Origin: Endocalyx cinctus
Lineage: Eukaryota > Ascomycota > Sordariomycetes > Amphisphaeriales > Apiosporaceae
Reading direction: 5' to 3'
NCBI GenBank assembly: GCA_001600455.1
Contig: BCKC01000003.1
Location: 186,001-250,000, forward strand
DNA length: 64,000 bases
Under the pieces are notes generated by a model. The model was not told the DNA's origin and did not search any database. It saw only the letters and a list, made by a program, of their open reading frames with translations. Each line of letters opens with the position of its first letter. Position 1 is the first letter of the stretch. Made by a program: the position numbers and the translations under genes. Of this stretch, positions 46,879 through 58,396 are shown in pieces.

Positions 46879-47831
46879 GTCAAGATCAGCAACAAGATAG
46901 GAGATGAAGAGTTTCGATATGGTATGAAGAGACAACAAAGAGTTTATTCTGGAATATTCGCAGTTTGCCTTTTTTTTTTCGGGAACAAAGCGGCAGGAAT
47001 AAGTGAAGAACCAAAGCCCGTCTATTCCGTCTCGCAAACGAGAAGGACTTAGTCGGCGTAATAGTTAGTGGATACGCGCGTGTGCGTTCTCCTCTCGGTT
47101 TTCTCTGCAATAGAAACGACTTGGTAGGCTAGGCTAGGTTGGTTGGACACGTGTGCCCGGTGTATCTGTGTCCGCGTATGAAAGAATATTGTTTGGAGTT
47201 CAGTGGTATTAGTTTACGATTCGGCCGGTCAGTTTACGCAGTGGATTAGGCGATCAGAGCATTGTCAATTTATATATGCAAATCACTATTATCGAACCCG
47301 CCATCACTTACATACACGCAGTGTAGGCATGCGGCATGTCGCATGCTGGCATGTTCTATATTATTAAGCTGTTTCTTTTTCCTTTGGGGGTGAGGGGAGC
47401 CTAAACTATACTACCTATAGTAGCTTAATTATAGAAGCCTAGCTAGGTAGGTTACGCTACATATCTTGTATTAGGTACCAACTCTCGGCCTGCCAGCCCT
47501 GCCTGACTGCTTACCGACTTACAGTACCTACTTAAGTACTGTAGGTCCATCCATATGTCCAGTATCATGCAGTCAGTTACATCATCGTAGCCCCACCAAA
47601 CAAACATTTGGTTTCGCAAGGCAGGGAGAGAAGGATGCGATAACCTGTTCCCGTCCAACCTTCGACAAAACTTGTTAACCTAGTTTTCTTTCATTCGTAA
47701 TTCTTGTTTCTGTATTTATCTCAAGTTATTCTGTTCATTTCTTCCTTCTGCTCTAACACCGAAAGCGCAAAGTAAACTCTCTTCATACTATATTACCGGC
47801 CAAAATAAACAAACCCAAAGAAGAAGAAAAA
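46879..47831. other. Spacer between SDS23-like gene and MOG1
   Basis: AT-rich. Contains a T-run at 46971-46979, a GCATGCGGCATGTCGCATGC inverted-repeat patch at 47327-47346 and a CCTAGCTAGGTAGG cluster at 47438-47451. No gene was recognised. Confidence 0.45.
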
Positions 47832-48691
47832 ATGGTATCAGCAGGCTACAAGACCACCCCGCTATTCGGAGGGGCTCTGGTCTGCGACCTTCCCTCCAAT
47901 TTTGCCGACGTAAGCGGCCTACGCCAGGTTCCCGACAACCAGGAGGTTTATATCGACAAGGACGGCTTTACCAGCATCATCTTCGACATCACCGAGCGCG
48001 TTGGTGGTCCCGGAAGCAGTCCCGAAATTGATGGTCGCGCCCTCACAGTTCACCTTGAGGAGCTTGTTGGCGATGATCTCGACAGAGTCAAAGTCTGGAA
48101 TACTACACCTACTTTGTTTTCTCGCTTAGAGTACGTTTTTTTTCCTTTTACCTTTTCCAATTAAACTTTTCCACCCCTTTGGTTAGGATTTAGGATCTTT
48201 GTATTTCACTCTTTTAGCAAAAAAGATATGTAATGCAAGGCTCCGAAGTTGAGTTTGTCGCAAACTACCAATGCGATTATCTCGGTTTATTCCTTATTCT
48301 TTTAGTATATGACTAGTCATGCGCTCATATCAATAAAGCTTGCGTTAACCAAAAGGAAAAACTCAGTGAGGAAATACCAGCCTACACCTTAATAGCCACC
48401 CAGGGCCCCGCCGCCACCCCGGCCGACCAGTCTTCCAAGTCGTCAGAAAAAGCGGCAACCTCCACACCCGACTTCACGGCTATGATCCTGACCCTGGTCC
48501 GGCTCGAGCGTGAATCTACAGACCTCCTCATTACCATAAACGTGCCCCATATCCGCGGCGAGTACGACGAGGAAGACGTCGATCTCGAGCTCGGAAAGCA
48601 AGGCAAACTGATCGGCGACGCCGTCGACTACGCCGCGAGGATCTGGGAGACTTTCAAGGTGAAGGATTGGAGCCTCTTCAACGAAGTCTGA
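47832..48691 (+). CDS. MOG1: Ran-binding protein Mog1
   Basis: Exons 47832-48130 and 48367-48691 give 207 residues. The start is MVSAGYKTTPLFGGALVCDL, with the Mog1 hallmark (PLFGGAL, then LPSNFADVSGLRQVPDNQEV) in full. After the 236-bp intron the protein reads DEEIPAYTLIATQGP and ILTLVRLERESTDLLITINVPH, ending WETFKVKDWSLFNEV. The acceptor was set at CTCAG (48366) because it joins SRLD-EEIPAY in frame; using AAAAG at 48351 would break the frame. Mog1 binds Ran and promotes nucleotide release from Ran-GTP, supporting nuclear protein import. It lies near the karyopherin Kap121 gene, but the association in function is indirect. Usual family length is about 190-220. Confidence 0.93.
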
Positions 48692-49526
48692 AATCTTCAA
48701 TCCTCTTGAACGTGGACGGATGTGCGTGTGTATGTGTGTGAATGAAATGGGTGAAATGTATCGCTAGGTTTGATTATTCAAGTGGGACGGCGTATCGAGA
48801 TAGTACCGAGAAATGAGATGGGATGGTAGGAAGGGTGGGAATCCAAAGGGGTTTCCTGGTATTTCTTTTGCATGATGGGGGGTGGAGGTGGGCATGGGGA
48901 GTGAATCATATTCACCCCTTTTTTTTGCTCTTGAGATACCAGCGAAGTGAGAAATGGGCTACGCCACCAAGGCACGGAACGGCGTTTATCGCAAGCCTCG
49001 GAGAGATGCGGTGTCTTCCCCTTTATTGAGCATGGAGTGCTATTTTGACGGACAACGATTCTACGTATGATATGTACTGTGTTCGAGTTTCACATTTCTG
49101 GGTTGGTCTATTTGTTTATTATTAGTGGAACATTTCTCAGGCCATGTGAGGTATGATTATCTGCCAAGTGTTCTAGAAATAGGGAGGATTTCGTCGTTTA
49201 TTCTATCCTACTTATCACTCTGGGGTATTCGTATAGATGACGTGATGAATCGATATACAAATTAATCTCACTCTTCGTCTTTTTGCCGTATCCGGAGACC
49301 ACCCCAAATAGCCTTGGATGCCGGACTAGTCCATAGATCATTATGATGCTATCTATGACTATTCAGAAACTTTGAGACTATAATAGAGTGAAGCCAGAAT
49401 AGAACACCCCTGACTGAAGTACCTTAAACCGACCATCACGAAGTAAAGATGTTTAGACAGTCTTTCGTCGAGTCATAAACATAATTCCTTATTCAATTTT
49501 ATGGCATATAGTCGCGTTGCTTAGCC
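48692..49526. other. Convergent intergenic region
   Basis: Between the 3' ends of MOG1 and the leftward SprT-like gene. G-rich GGTGGG words occur at 48830-48900; nothing else is recognised. Confidence 0.4.
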
Positions 49527-52044
49527 TCAGGGGTCAAGGATCACCTTCTCGACAGCCCGAGCTAAATTATTCATATCCCTATCACCCTTCATGGTTCCTT
49601 TCCCATCCCCGGCGTTTTGCTGTTTCTGATGTTCTTTCCACTTGGCCGAGACGAGCGCCATCTTCTCCCCGAAAGAGAGGTCCTTTCGCGTTAGACTAAG
49701 GTTTTTCATCTCGCGAGACGTGAATTCCTGATATTTCGATTGTTTCTTCTTTTCCGGATTATTCGTCTTCTCCGGGCCGTTGCCGTTATCCAAATTTGTA
49801 TCAGGCGTGTTTCCCCGCGAGGCCGCGGACTTGCTGCTATTATTATTATTATTCCCGCCCCCCCTCGGCACGGGCTTCACCTGCGTCAGCACCCCCTTGC
49901 AAGCGCCGCACCGTTGCCTCACGACGTCGACGCTGCGCGAGTGCCGCTTCACCTCGGCCGCGCAGCCGACGCACCTCCAGATGTACTTGTACTCGATATC
50001 GTAGCTGTGGCGGGTCGTGACCTCGATACCCCTGGACTTGCCGAACCGGTCGCCCACGCGCCTCCCCCACCCCTTGAACTCCGGTCCGTGAGCCGACTTC
50101 GGCTTTCCCCCCGAAAGCATAAACACCGCGAGGTGGCAAAACTCGTGCGCCACCGTGTTGAGGAGGTCCGACTCGTTCGTCAGAACCTTCGTCGCCAGCT
50201 CGATCGACGCCTCGTGTCGCTGCTGCTGCTGCTGCTTCTTCGTCGTCTCGCCTGCCGCCGGGTCGGACGACGAAGGGTCTCCGCGGCCGTGCTCGATAAA
50301 CGTCTTGCACCGCCAGTGCGCTCGCCCCGCCGTCGTGTTCAGCGTGTTGGACCAGACGATGCGCAACCCTCCCGTCGAGGCCGTCATGCGCGAGAGCTTG
50401 CCGTCGGTGACGCATTCGTCGAGCTCGCGCAGGAAGTCTCGGACCAGGGCTTCCTTCGCTCCGTCGAACGCCCGCCGCGCGTCTCGCTTCTCCGGACTCG
50501 TGCCGTATCGTTTTCGGAGCTCCGCCCTGCTTTCGTCGTCGGCGTGGCTTCCCATTCTCGATTTACTGGTTAGGTCGAGCTTCTTGACCGGACCGCTATC
50601 GATAGTAGCGGCGGTCTTATTATCCTTGGCCGGCGAATGCTCGTCGATCCAGGCAAAGTTCACCTGCGGATCCCAAAATTCCTTCTCGGACGGCTTCCAA
50701 GGTGAGGCTGGGATCCTGGCCGCCTTGAAGGGCGAAGGTGGTAAAGTTTTCTTTGGCGTAGCCGGGTCCATCCTCGTGGATTTACGGTCCTTGGGTCCAG
50801 ACTCTTCATCGGATCTAAATTAAAGAATAACGTAAGTATAAATCGAAGCCCAGGTATAAACCAGAGGTTGGTGTGAAGAAGAGTATTAGTATGCGCACGA
50901 GGGAGAGTGTGTGGATGTGGTGACGGCCAGCATACGAAATAGAAGAATGAGCCAAGACTCACATTTGTAAATACCGAAAAGCATCTTCTAGCTTCTTTTG
51001 TGGAATATCTTCAAGAACCTTGGAAGAGGATTTTGCTTTCCCTGTCTTCTCTTTTTTCACCGTAGACTTCTTTGGGTCTTCTACTTTGCTAGACTGTATC
51101 TTGACGTTTGCAGGTTTTAAACCCTTTGTCTCTTTCACGACCGGGTCCTTGGAGGAGGAGAAGACTCTCGATGGTTTCCGGGGTCGATCCGTCGGACTCT
51201 TTGATCTGCGTTTCGGTGGTGTTATGGAGAGATTATCATCGGAATCCCAGGTATCTGGCTCGGAGGCTTCACTGGGCGAAAGAAGTTCAGATTTGAACTC
51301 GTCATCATCGTCACCGCTATCCTCCATGACGCTAGCTTCCTCTATAAACGTCTCCACGTTCGCGTCTTCTTCGTCGCTTAGGTAAAACTTCCTGAGTCTT
51401 GCCTTTTCTTCCGCTTCTTTTTTTTCTTTTCTGGAAATAAGTCTTCTGGGCCTTTTAGTGGAATCGTGCCGAGTATCAGTCGAGGCCGCAGGCTCCAGTG
51501 GACTGTCGGCATCGTCGCCGGAGGGTGTGCTTGTAACGACGGTCTCGGAGGTAGCATCCGAGTCAGCTTTCCGTGCTCTGACGGGACGTCGGTCAATCGA
51601 CTCGTTGATAGACTCGACAGATTTCCCATTGCCCGTTCCTACTTCAGTAGAGGATATGATTTTTTCAGACTTGGATATCTTGAGACCGCCGTTGTTTCTC
51701 TTGCTGCTGTTTCGTTGGCGCTCTTCCGGGTTTTCCTTCAAGGACTCTCCCCATGGTTTTGAAAGTGCATCATCCACGATTCCTCCCGGAGTTAGCTTAC
51801 GTCGCCGTCGCATTGGGGTTGCTTTGACCGTTTGCGACGTCTTGACATCATCGTTGACACTATCTTTCGTCGATAATTTCGTGGGTGACTTGGTGTTTCC
51901 CTTATCACCTTGCTCACTATCCTTTCGTATATCCCCTACTTTTTCTTCCCGAGATTTCTGAAGCACTTTCTGTCGGTAACGGCGTACAATGACCTCCACA
52001 TCTGGGAATTCCTCGTCGTCTTCACTGTTAGAATGATACCCCAT
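49527..52044 (-). CDS. SprT-like (GCNA-type) protease with acidic disordered N-terminus
   Basis: Exons on the minus strand 52044-50963 and 50814-49527 give 789 residues; the 148-bp intron joins YLQI-SDEESGPKDRK in frame. Residues 1-450 are charged and disordered, with acidic clusters (SDEEDANVETFIEEA, EDSGDDDDEFKSE). The SprT domain carries the zinc-protease motif HEFCH at residues 584-588 within TVAHEFCHLAVFML, and the downstream zinc ribbon CVGC...CGAC (WRCVGCAAEV, RQRCGACKG). This order (acidic tail, SprT, zinc ribbon) matches GCNA/ACRC proteins, which clear DNA-protein crosslinks. The function is inferred from that family. The exon 2 part is very GC-rich and contains Gln and Asn runs. The gene is divergent from FKS1 across 6.3 kb. 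Confidence 0.88.
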
Positions 52045-55000
52045 TATCGCGAGAAAATATCAAGACGCCAGAAATGCTCCACCGGGCATATGCTATGCTG
52101 TAAATTGTGAAAGATGTATTGCCTAATTGACACCTTTGACTTGATAACAAAGCCCCGAGGCTGTCGATTACATGTAAATATTTGTAAAGTATCTAGGAAA
52201 TATTTAATAAGTATTGGTGAAGTATTTCTCAAGTACTACGCAAAGTACCAACCAGGGTGCGAAATTATGTTGACCAGGCAACAACAGCCAGTGACCCCCA
52301 TCATTACCCCTACCATTCAAATCCATACTCATTTACATATATGGAGTACACTGGAATGTGGTAATAAAAACAATTTTGGACCTCATAATTTTGGACTACT
52401 CATGTCTTGATTTTATGGTAATTGCTTCAGTATGTTAATATACGTAGACAGGAGCTCTTCCACCTACATCTCGAATAATATGTGCGTGGTGCTAATTGAA
52501 TTGACCTGTTCGGTTTACATTTAAGCTCTTCTTAAGTATTAATTCAACTGGCAATACCTGTAGATTTAGTGGGATTAGTGGGCATATGTGCTGTAAACTC
52601 CTAAACATAATAGCAGTAGCAGTAATAACGATAGCAGCAGTAACGACACCATTAGCAGTAGCAACAATACTGACAGTATCAATTGGAGGCGACGGGTATT
52701 TTCTTTCTTTCTTTCTTTTTTTCATCTTTTGGAATAGTGGCTTAGATCAGAGGGCAGCATGGCGTACAATTGATTGCCTTTGGCGTCTCTTAAAAAAAGC
52801 AAAGTGCAGCTAAAACACAAACAAAGTGTAGTATAGTATAGATAAGAAATAAGAACTGATATAAATACCTAGGCACTATTCTTTGTACATGCTCGTGCAT
52901 GTTCATCATGGCACATGAATATCCTTCTCTACGTGAACTACTTGTATATACATATACTATGAAGAATATCGGATGTTATAGGAATAGGAACGATATCGAT
53001 GTATTATTATAGCTTGGTTTTACTAGGGGCTCAAGAAACATAGTATGGACTGTTTGGACTTATCATGTTACTAAGGTCAAAGCTGTCTCATGATTGTATC
53101 GAAACAGGCATCTTGAAATTCCCAGACTTCATGTAGCGTAGCCTTGCTACACAACATACACATGCTAGTCCTTTTTTTATGCCATTTCGATGTCTCGGGC
53201 ATTTGAGGCTCAACATTACCTGTCTGCCTACAAATACATATACACGTATCATCCTGAAGTTGGCTGCTGGATGCCTCCTCACCGAATATTCCTCTAGGAG
53301 GCTGGAATTATTTTAAGATTCGCTACTAGGACCTGTTCCTTATACAGTATTTTTGAGGATGGTAACGGTTAACGGAAAACGAAAGATATTCGGAAGTTGA
53401 ATTTCTCTTTTCTCGGAGACTCATTTGTTATCAAGCAGCCCATTCATTAACGAGGCCTAAAATTATGACGGTACACATACGTTGAGCTGCTATCAGAGAT
53501 TTTGTTTCGCCTTTGCTTGAACTATATATGAAGTATATTAAGGCCTAAGACAGCTCTCGATGCGATTGGGTAAGGGGCCTACGATCTTGCACGTATGTAT
53601 CGGTCGGTATATTAAACACTCGGATATCGCATCCGGTGCCGATTAATATGTAAAACAAGTTTCCGGTAATGAAGGATCGGGGTTCAGGAGAGCGACCTGT
53701 AGGTTAGGACGTTACGATCAAGCTGACCAGTATTTAGATTCGGTCTTACGATACTTGCCTGGTTGGTGAGGTGTCTACGAGTAGTATACCAAAGAGATTA
53801 AATGGTTTAATGGAATGAGTTCCACTAAGCTTTCTGGTAGAAGTGTCCATTATTTATCTGATATCTACACGTAGTGTGTAGGCCGACAATCTATCTAGAA
53901 ATTACCTAGAGGTCAATGCACATGTCAACCTCTAAATATGGATTTACTCAATTGAAATACCGATCGACTTTACACAACACGATACGCAAGTTGCTGGAAC
54001 CACTTAAGAAGAAACCAATAGGAGTTGGCGGAATGGTGGGCAAATCCCAACCCCTGGATTACTTTGCGAGGTCCAGTCCAGATCTTAAGCAAACTACGGA
54101 GTACCTGGTAGTGTGTAATCAATCCTTGGAGCGAAAAGAAACCTTCAGGCGTTTTCATCGCCCCGAGTCGTCATTATCAAATACCAACTCACCCATTAGT
54201 CATTAACGGAACAGGAACACGTACACTAGTATTGTCTAAACCGATCTACTACACTACATCGTGGCAGGGCCGAGACGGTCTGTACCGATGCTCGTAGCGT
54301 CGTCTCGGATTATGGTCACCACGGAGTACTTTTTTTTTTTTTTTCTTTCTGCTAGTCCACTGGTTTTTCGGACCAAACCAGGGTTTCCCAGCGTCCTTGC
54401 GGAACCAAGTTTTTATATGCTGTGTACACTTCATGCCCTAGCACTATAATATACACTACCGGGCGATTGTGCCTATTTTTGGAAGAGTGAAAGCAATGTA
54501 CGTGTAGAATCAGATAGATAGATTGTTCGAGGGAATATGGGACACGCAACATGTGAGACTAGAGTAGGATTTCGCCAAAATAAGGAGTGCATATTTTTTT
54601 TTCCCCTTCTCTTAAAGGATCGATGATTATATTATGACTTCTAGCCTGGGACCGTATACGGAATATCTTTTTCCCCCCCTTTAAAACCGATGTTGATTTT
54701 CTTTTGAGATCGCACTGGCCGTCAGGCCATCAGTAATTCTACAGTTATAATATATATTAATAAATTCGTCACGGAGACAATTCCATATTTTTGTTGAGTA
54801 ACAAGATTAATTAACTCTTATATACACAGTAAAGGAGTATGCCGTCATCGTAATCTGTTTTTTTTTTTCCTCCCTCTCGCGTTTTCTCTTGGTGTACTAT
54901 GTACATAGTATCTCCTTCAATTACACTGCTGCGTAAGAGACTGACCTCTCGGACATGGGCTTAACCAAGGAATAACCCTCGTACAGAAAGGCCGGTACCT

Positions 55001-58000
55001 GCATAAAATTTTGTATTAGAATCGTCATGATGCATAATCTCATAAGTTGTCAAAGTTCTATTGGTCTATGTTTTATGAATAATATGAGGCCCACACTGTC
55101 AAGTTTTGATATGGCATACTCTAGTCAAAGTATACAGTATTTATTGAACAGTAGAGCTACAAGTCCCTCGCGTACGGATACTTAGCGAGATATCCATTAT
55201 GGATAGACACAAGGACAGAAAGACAGATTGACGACGCCACGTTTTGAAGGGAATTTGTCAGAAAGATAACAAGCTTTGATAGATACTTCTGAAAAGGATA
55301 TAGTTGGACATAGTACGTCTATAATACTTTACAAAAATTTCAATCGATAATTTCCGCTTCATCCGATCTGATCCAAGCGTTTGGAATTACGATCTTATTT
55401 TTGTATGATTTTAAGCATTCTAGAATCAAGAAGGGGAAGAAAAGAAGCAACAAATTATTGATGGGACCCGGGGAATAATAGCCTTAAAGTCGATCATTTG
55501 CACGCAGTGTAATGTAAGCCTTTTTTTTTTTCGCGCTCAGATACGACGCTTATTTTTTCTTTCTTTCGTTCTATTATATGCGTCTCCAATTTCGTGTTCT
55601 ACTTTATGCACGTATTAAATGCACGATCTTACCATATTCTGCATATGAACTTCGTATCCGTTAGGTGGCGATATGCTGTGCACCCTGTATGGACAGAAGA
55701 CAAAAAAGAATACGATCAAGTGGACATGCTAGATCGTAAAAAAAGAGATGGCAATATCTAGGATAGCCATTCTATTTACCGAATAGAGATATCAGTGTAT
55801 CTCTAGTGTGGCAAGCCGTTCATCTCGTCGATGCTGGATGTTTTCGATTGTACGCACACTACCGTAGTAAATTATGCGTTTGCTTCCCTACGTACGTATT
55901 AATACAAGTATAGTAGAGATATTCATGGGCTATGCTTATCATTGGATAGTGGCGTTATCCATACGTGGCCAGCGACTGAATGCCCTTCAGTTTAGTACTA
56001 TGTATCTATGTACTATCTAGGTATGTAGAGCTGTGAGCACCTTGTCACGAAATCCATGTCGTCCACAGTCCATACAAGATGGTTGTGGGTTGTGGTGGCG
56101 AAGTCTGTCGCCGTGTTGGTTTCAACATTATGATCATTACAACGGTCCTTATTGCATATGGATAAAATGGTATAAATAAACGGAAATGTAATACTTTATT
56201 AATATTTCTAGGAAATTCCTTTACCCTGTAATATATGCTGAAAGATTTCGTCTGGGAAGATAATAATATCTAACAATAACAATTAGAGGTAAGAGGCATT
56301 ATTTAGTATAGTGATACGTCTACGGGTAGATTACTGCTGGTATTTAAGAGTAGGTATTACCCAGCATTGAAATATATGGGACCCGCAATTAAGTGGTGTA
56401 CGCGTCTTCTACACTATTATGATATGATTAGAGGCAGCTAATTGCTTATTTTTACAGCGCGAGTCCACCACTGGACACGGCTAAGGGAGTTTACTAGTAC
56501 TGAGTACACAGGTACATAGCGTAGCGTAGTGCAGTGGTCTCTTTACGTCTGCTACAGTACGTAACCCACTATATAATACACTACCTGATTACTCCGTACC
56601 TACTTGAGATAGTATACAGTAGGTGCATAATACTTATATAATGTATAATAGGACAGATGAACACCCTACAAGTACATCCGTGGATATACATACCTGAGTA
56701 GTATACATAGGACATAGTACTGAATCATAACTTTTCCAGATATGGCGTTAAGTACTTTTATCATCTTTACATATGTAATAATATAGGGATTAAAGAAGAA
56801 AAGATACTTGTACTCTTATACAAAATAAATAAAAAATAAAAAATAAAAACAAGATCCATAAAAGTTTTTAAAAACACAGCCACGCTATTTACGTGACGGT
56901 GTCGTGATTCCCGTGGATCTTGATCTGCCATCCATTCACAATGTCCCACCGTCCCGTAACGCTAGTGTGGGATGTATTATGCCAAATGTATAGACGTATA
57001 GATAACATATACACAGTACAATAAATCATACCCTGCATGGTAATAAATGGTAATAAATGGAGGGTTAATGGTGAATTATCGTGGACGATACAGTAAATAA
57101 GTTTTCAGGTAGACAGTGTCGATAATACCGAAGGTACAAAATTGATGATATTCGGTACAAAATACTAGCGTCTCGTCGATCCCTGACATTTCCCCTGTCT
57201 AATGTCCTGGAGAGTATGAGGTTCTCCTTTTTTCTGTCGGTTTTCTTGTTTCTCACCATTCATTCACTCGCGTTCTCATTCTGCTTGTCCGCCTCCCCCG
57301 AAATCCAACCCCTTAATCCCCCTTCCCACTTTTTTATTCTAGCACCGGCCATCCCAACCCAGTCCTGCCAGTCTTACTCTTACTCGTCTTACTTACCTAT
57401 CTCTATTACCTACCTAGTTTCTCTTTTCTCTTTCTACTTTCTCGCGACCTCGACACTTCCTTCTCGTTTTCTTCCTTTTTTTTTCATTTTATTCGTTCAC
57501 TCTTACTTATCACTAGAGCAGCACGTTAGGAGAAAGTGCTTAGAAGATAGAGTGAGAAGGGAGAAATATTTAAGAATTACTAGTTTAAATACTAACATAG
57601 TCATTCGTTATTACACCTCCCTTTTTGGTCTTTTTTTTTCTTCTTCTAGAATTCTTCGTGTATTAATTTTTTAATACACGCTTCAATCGTTTAAACCGTT
57701 CGACCATTCGCTATAATTTTGTTTTTTTCAAACGATCCGGTTCAGCTTACGGAAATATTTCACCTAGCCTTGAAAAGATTCAGTATTCGCGCCGTAATCA
57801 GTCAATATTCGTTCGGTACCAAGACGCAAAAAAAAATTATAATATCAAATCAAAAATCAATCGGGTTGAAGAGGATCCAAGGTCTTTGGAGGAATAAAAC
57901 GTGGGTGAATCTCCGGTCTACTATTCCCGTCGCGACTATTTTCAATACCGATCTTTTTTAAAGTCTCTCCTAGCCAACAAACCATATGTAATCAATACGC

Positions 58001-58396
58001 AGAGGGAAACGGGTTAATCAAATCATCCAATATTCACTAACAATTAAAACTTAATAGTGCCACGTCAATTCTTCCGATTTCTGAGAACGGATCTCTATTC
58101 ACCTTTTTTGAATCAACCTACTCGTTACGTCCAGTCACCATATTCCTGTTTCTAGTGGCCGGCCACAGTGAATTGTGCATACTAGCAAGCCTTGTTTATT
58201 TAATGTTAATCGCACAATCCGACAAGCTTCATTACTACTTATGAGTCTATGATCTGTATGTTATTATCATCCTCTTGTCTCCAACGCGATTGATCTCTCA
58301 AAAAATAAGATCTCGACTGTTTTAGATATAATTTCCCTACTAACATTTCCGACGATTAGAATACTCTATCCCTAATCACACCCTTTTATCGTCAAG
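52045..58396. other. 6.3-kb region without a confident gene, upstream of FKS1
   Basis: AT-rich, with many short microsatellites (AGCAGTAGCA-type trinucleotides at 52610-52680, tandem TGGTAATAAA at 57036-57060), scattered TACGGAGTAC words (54095, 56590) and T-runs (54329-54345, 54857). The stretch at 57200-57500 is strongly pyrimidine-rich and reads as the promoter or 5' leader of FKS1; a 152-codon frame at 57216-57674 there is compositionally biased and not counted as a gene. Possible tiny exons on the minus strand at 54921-54998 and 55633-55684 are listed separately. A long non-coding RNA or an unrecognised spliced gene is not excluded. Confidence 0.45.
54921..55684 (-). CDS. Possible 3' exons of a small unrecognised spliced gene
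   Basis: Two minus-strand segments look like exons. The segment 55684-55633 is preceded by TCCATACAG and ends at GTAAGA; it reads VHSISPPNGYEVHMQNM. The segment 54998-54921 is preceded by CTAATAC and TTATGCAG and reads VPAFLYEGYSLVKPM plus SERSVSYAAV, then stops. They join in phase 0. The peptide is not low-complexity and is unlike the surrounding AT-rich DNA, but the intron between would be 634 bp and I could not find a start exon or recognise a family. It may be chance. This is the only protein-like signal in the 6.3-kb gap. Confidence 0.2.

Noticed and set aside
49740..50823. Long plus-strand frames opposite the SprT-like gene
   Set aside because: Compositionally biased antisense frames over a GC-rich exon; the minus-strand frame carries HEFCH and the zinc ribbon.
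53300..54206. Possible retroelement or gene at 53.3-54.2 kb
   Set aside because: Frames are broken by stops and no reverse transcriptase, integrase or other motif could be read.
57216..57674. 152-codon frame beginning with a signal-peptide-like run
   Set aside because: It lies in a pyrimidine-rich leader and encodes Phe/Ser/Leu-rich sequence expected from T/C-rich DNA; no family features.
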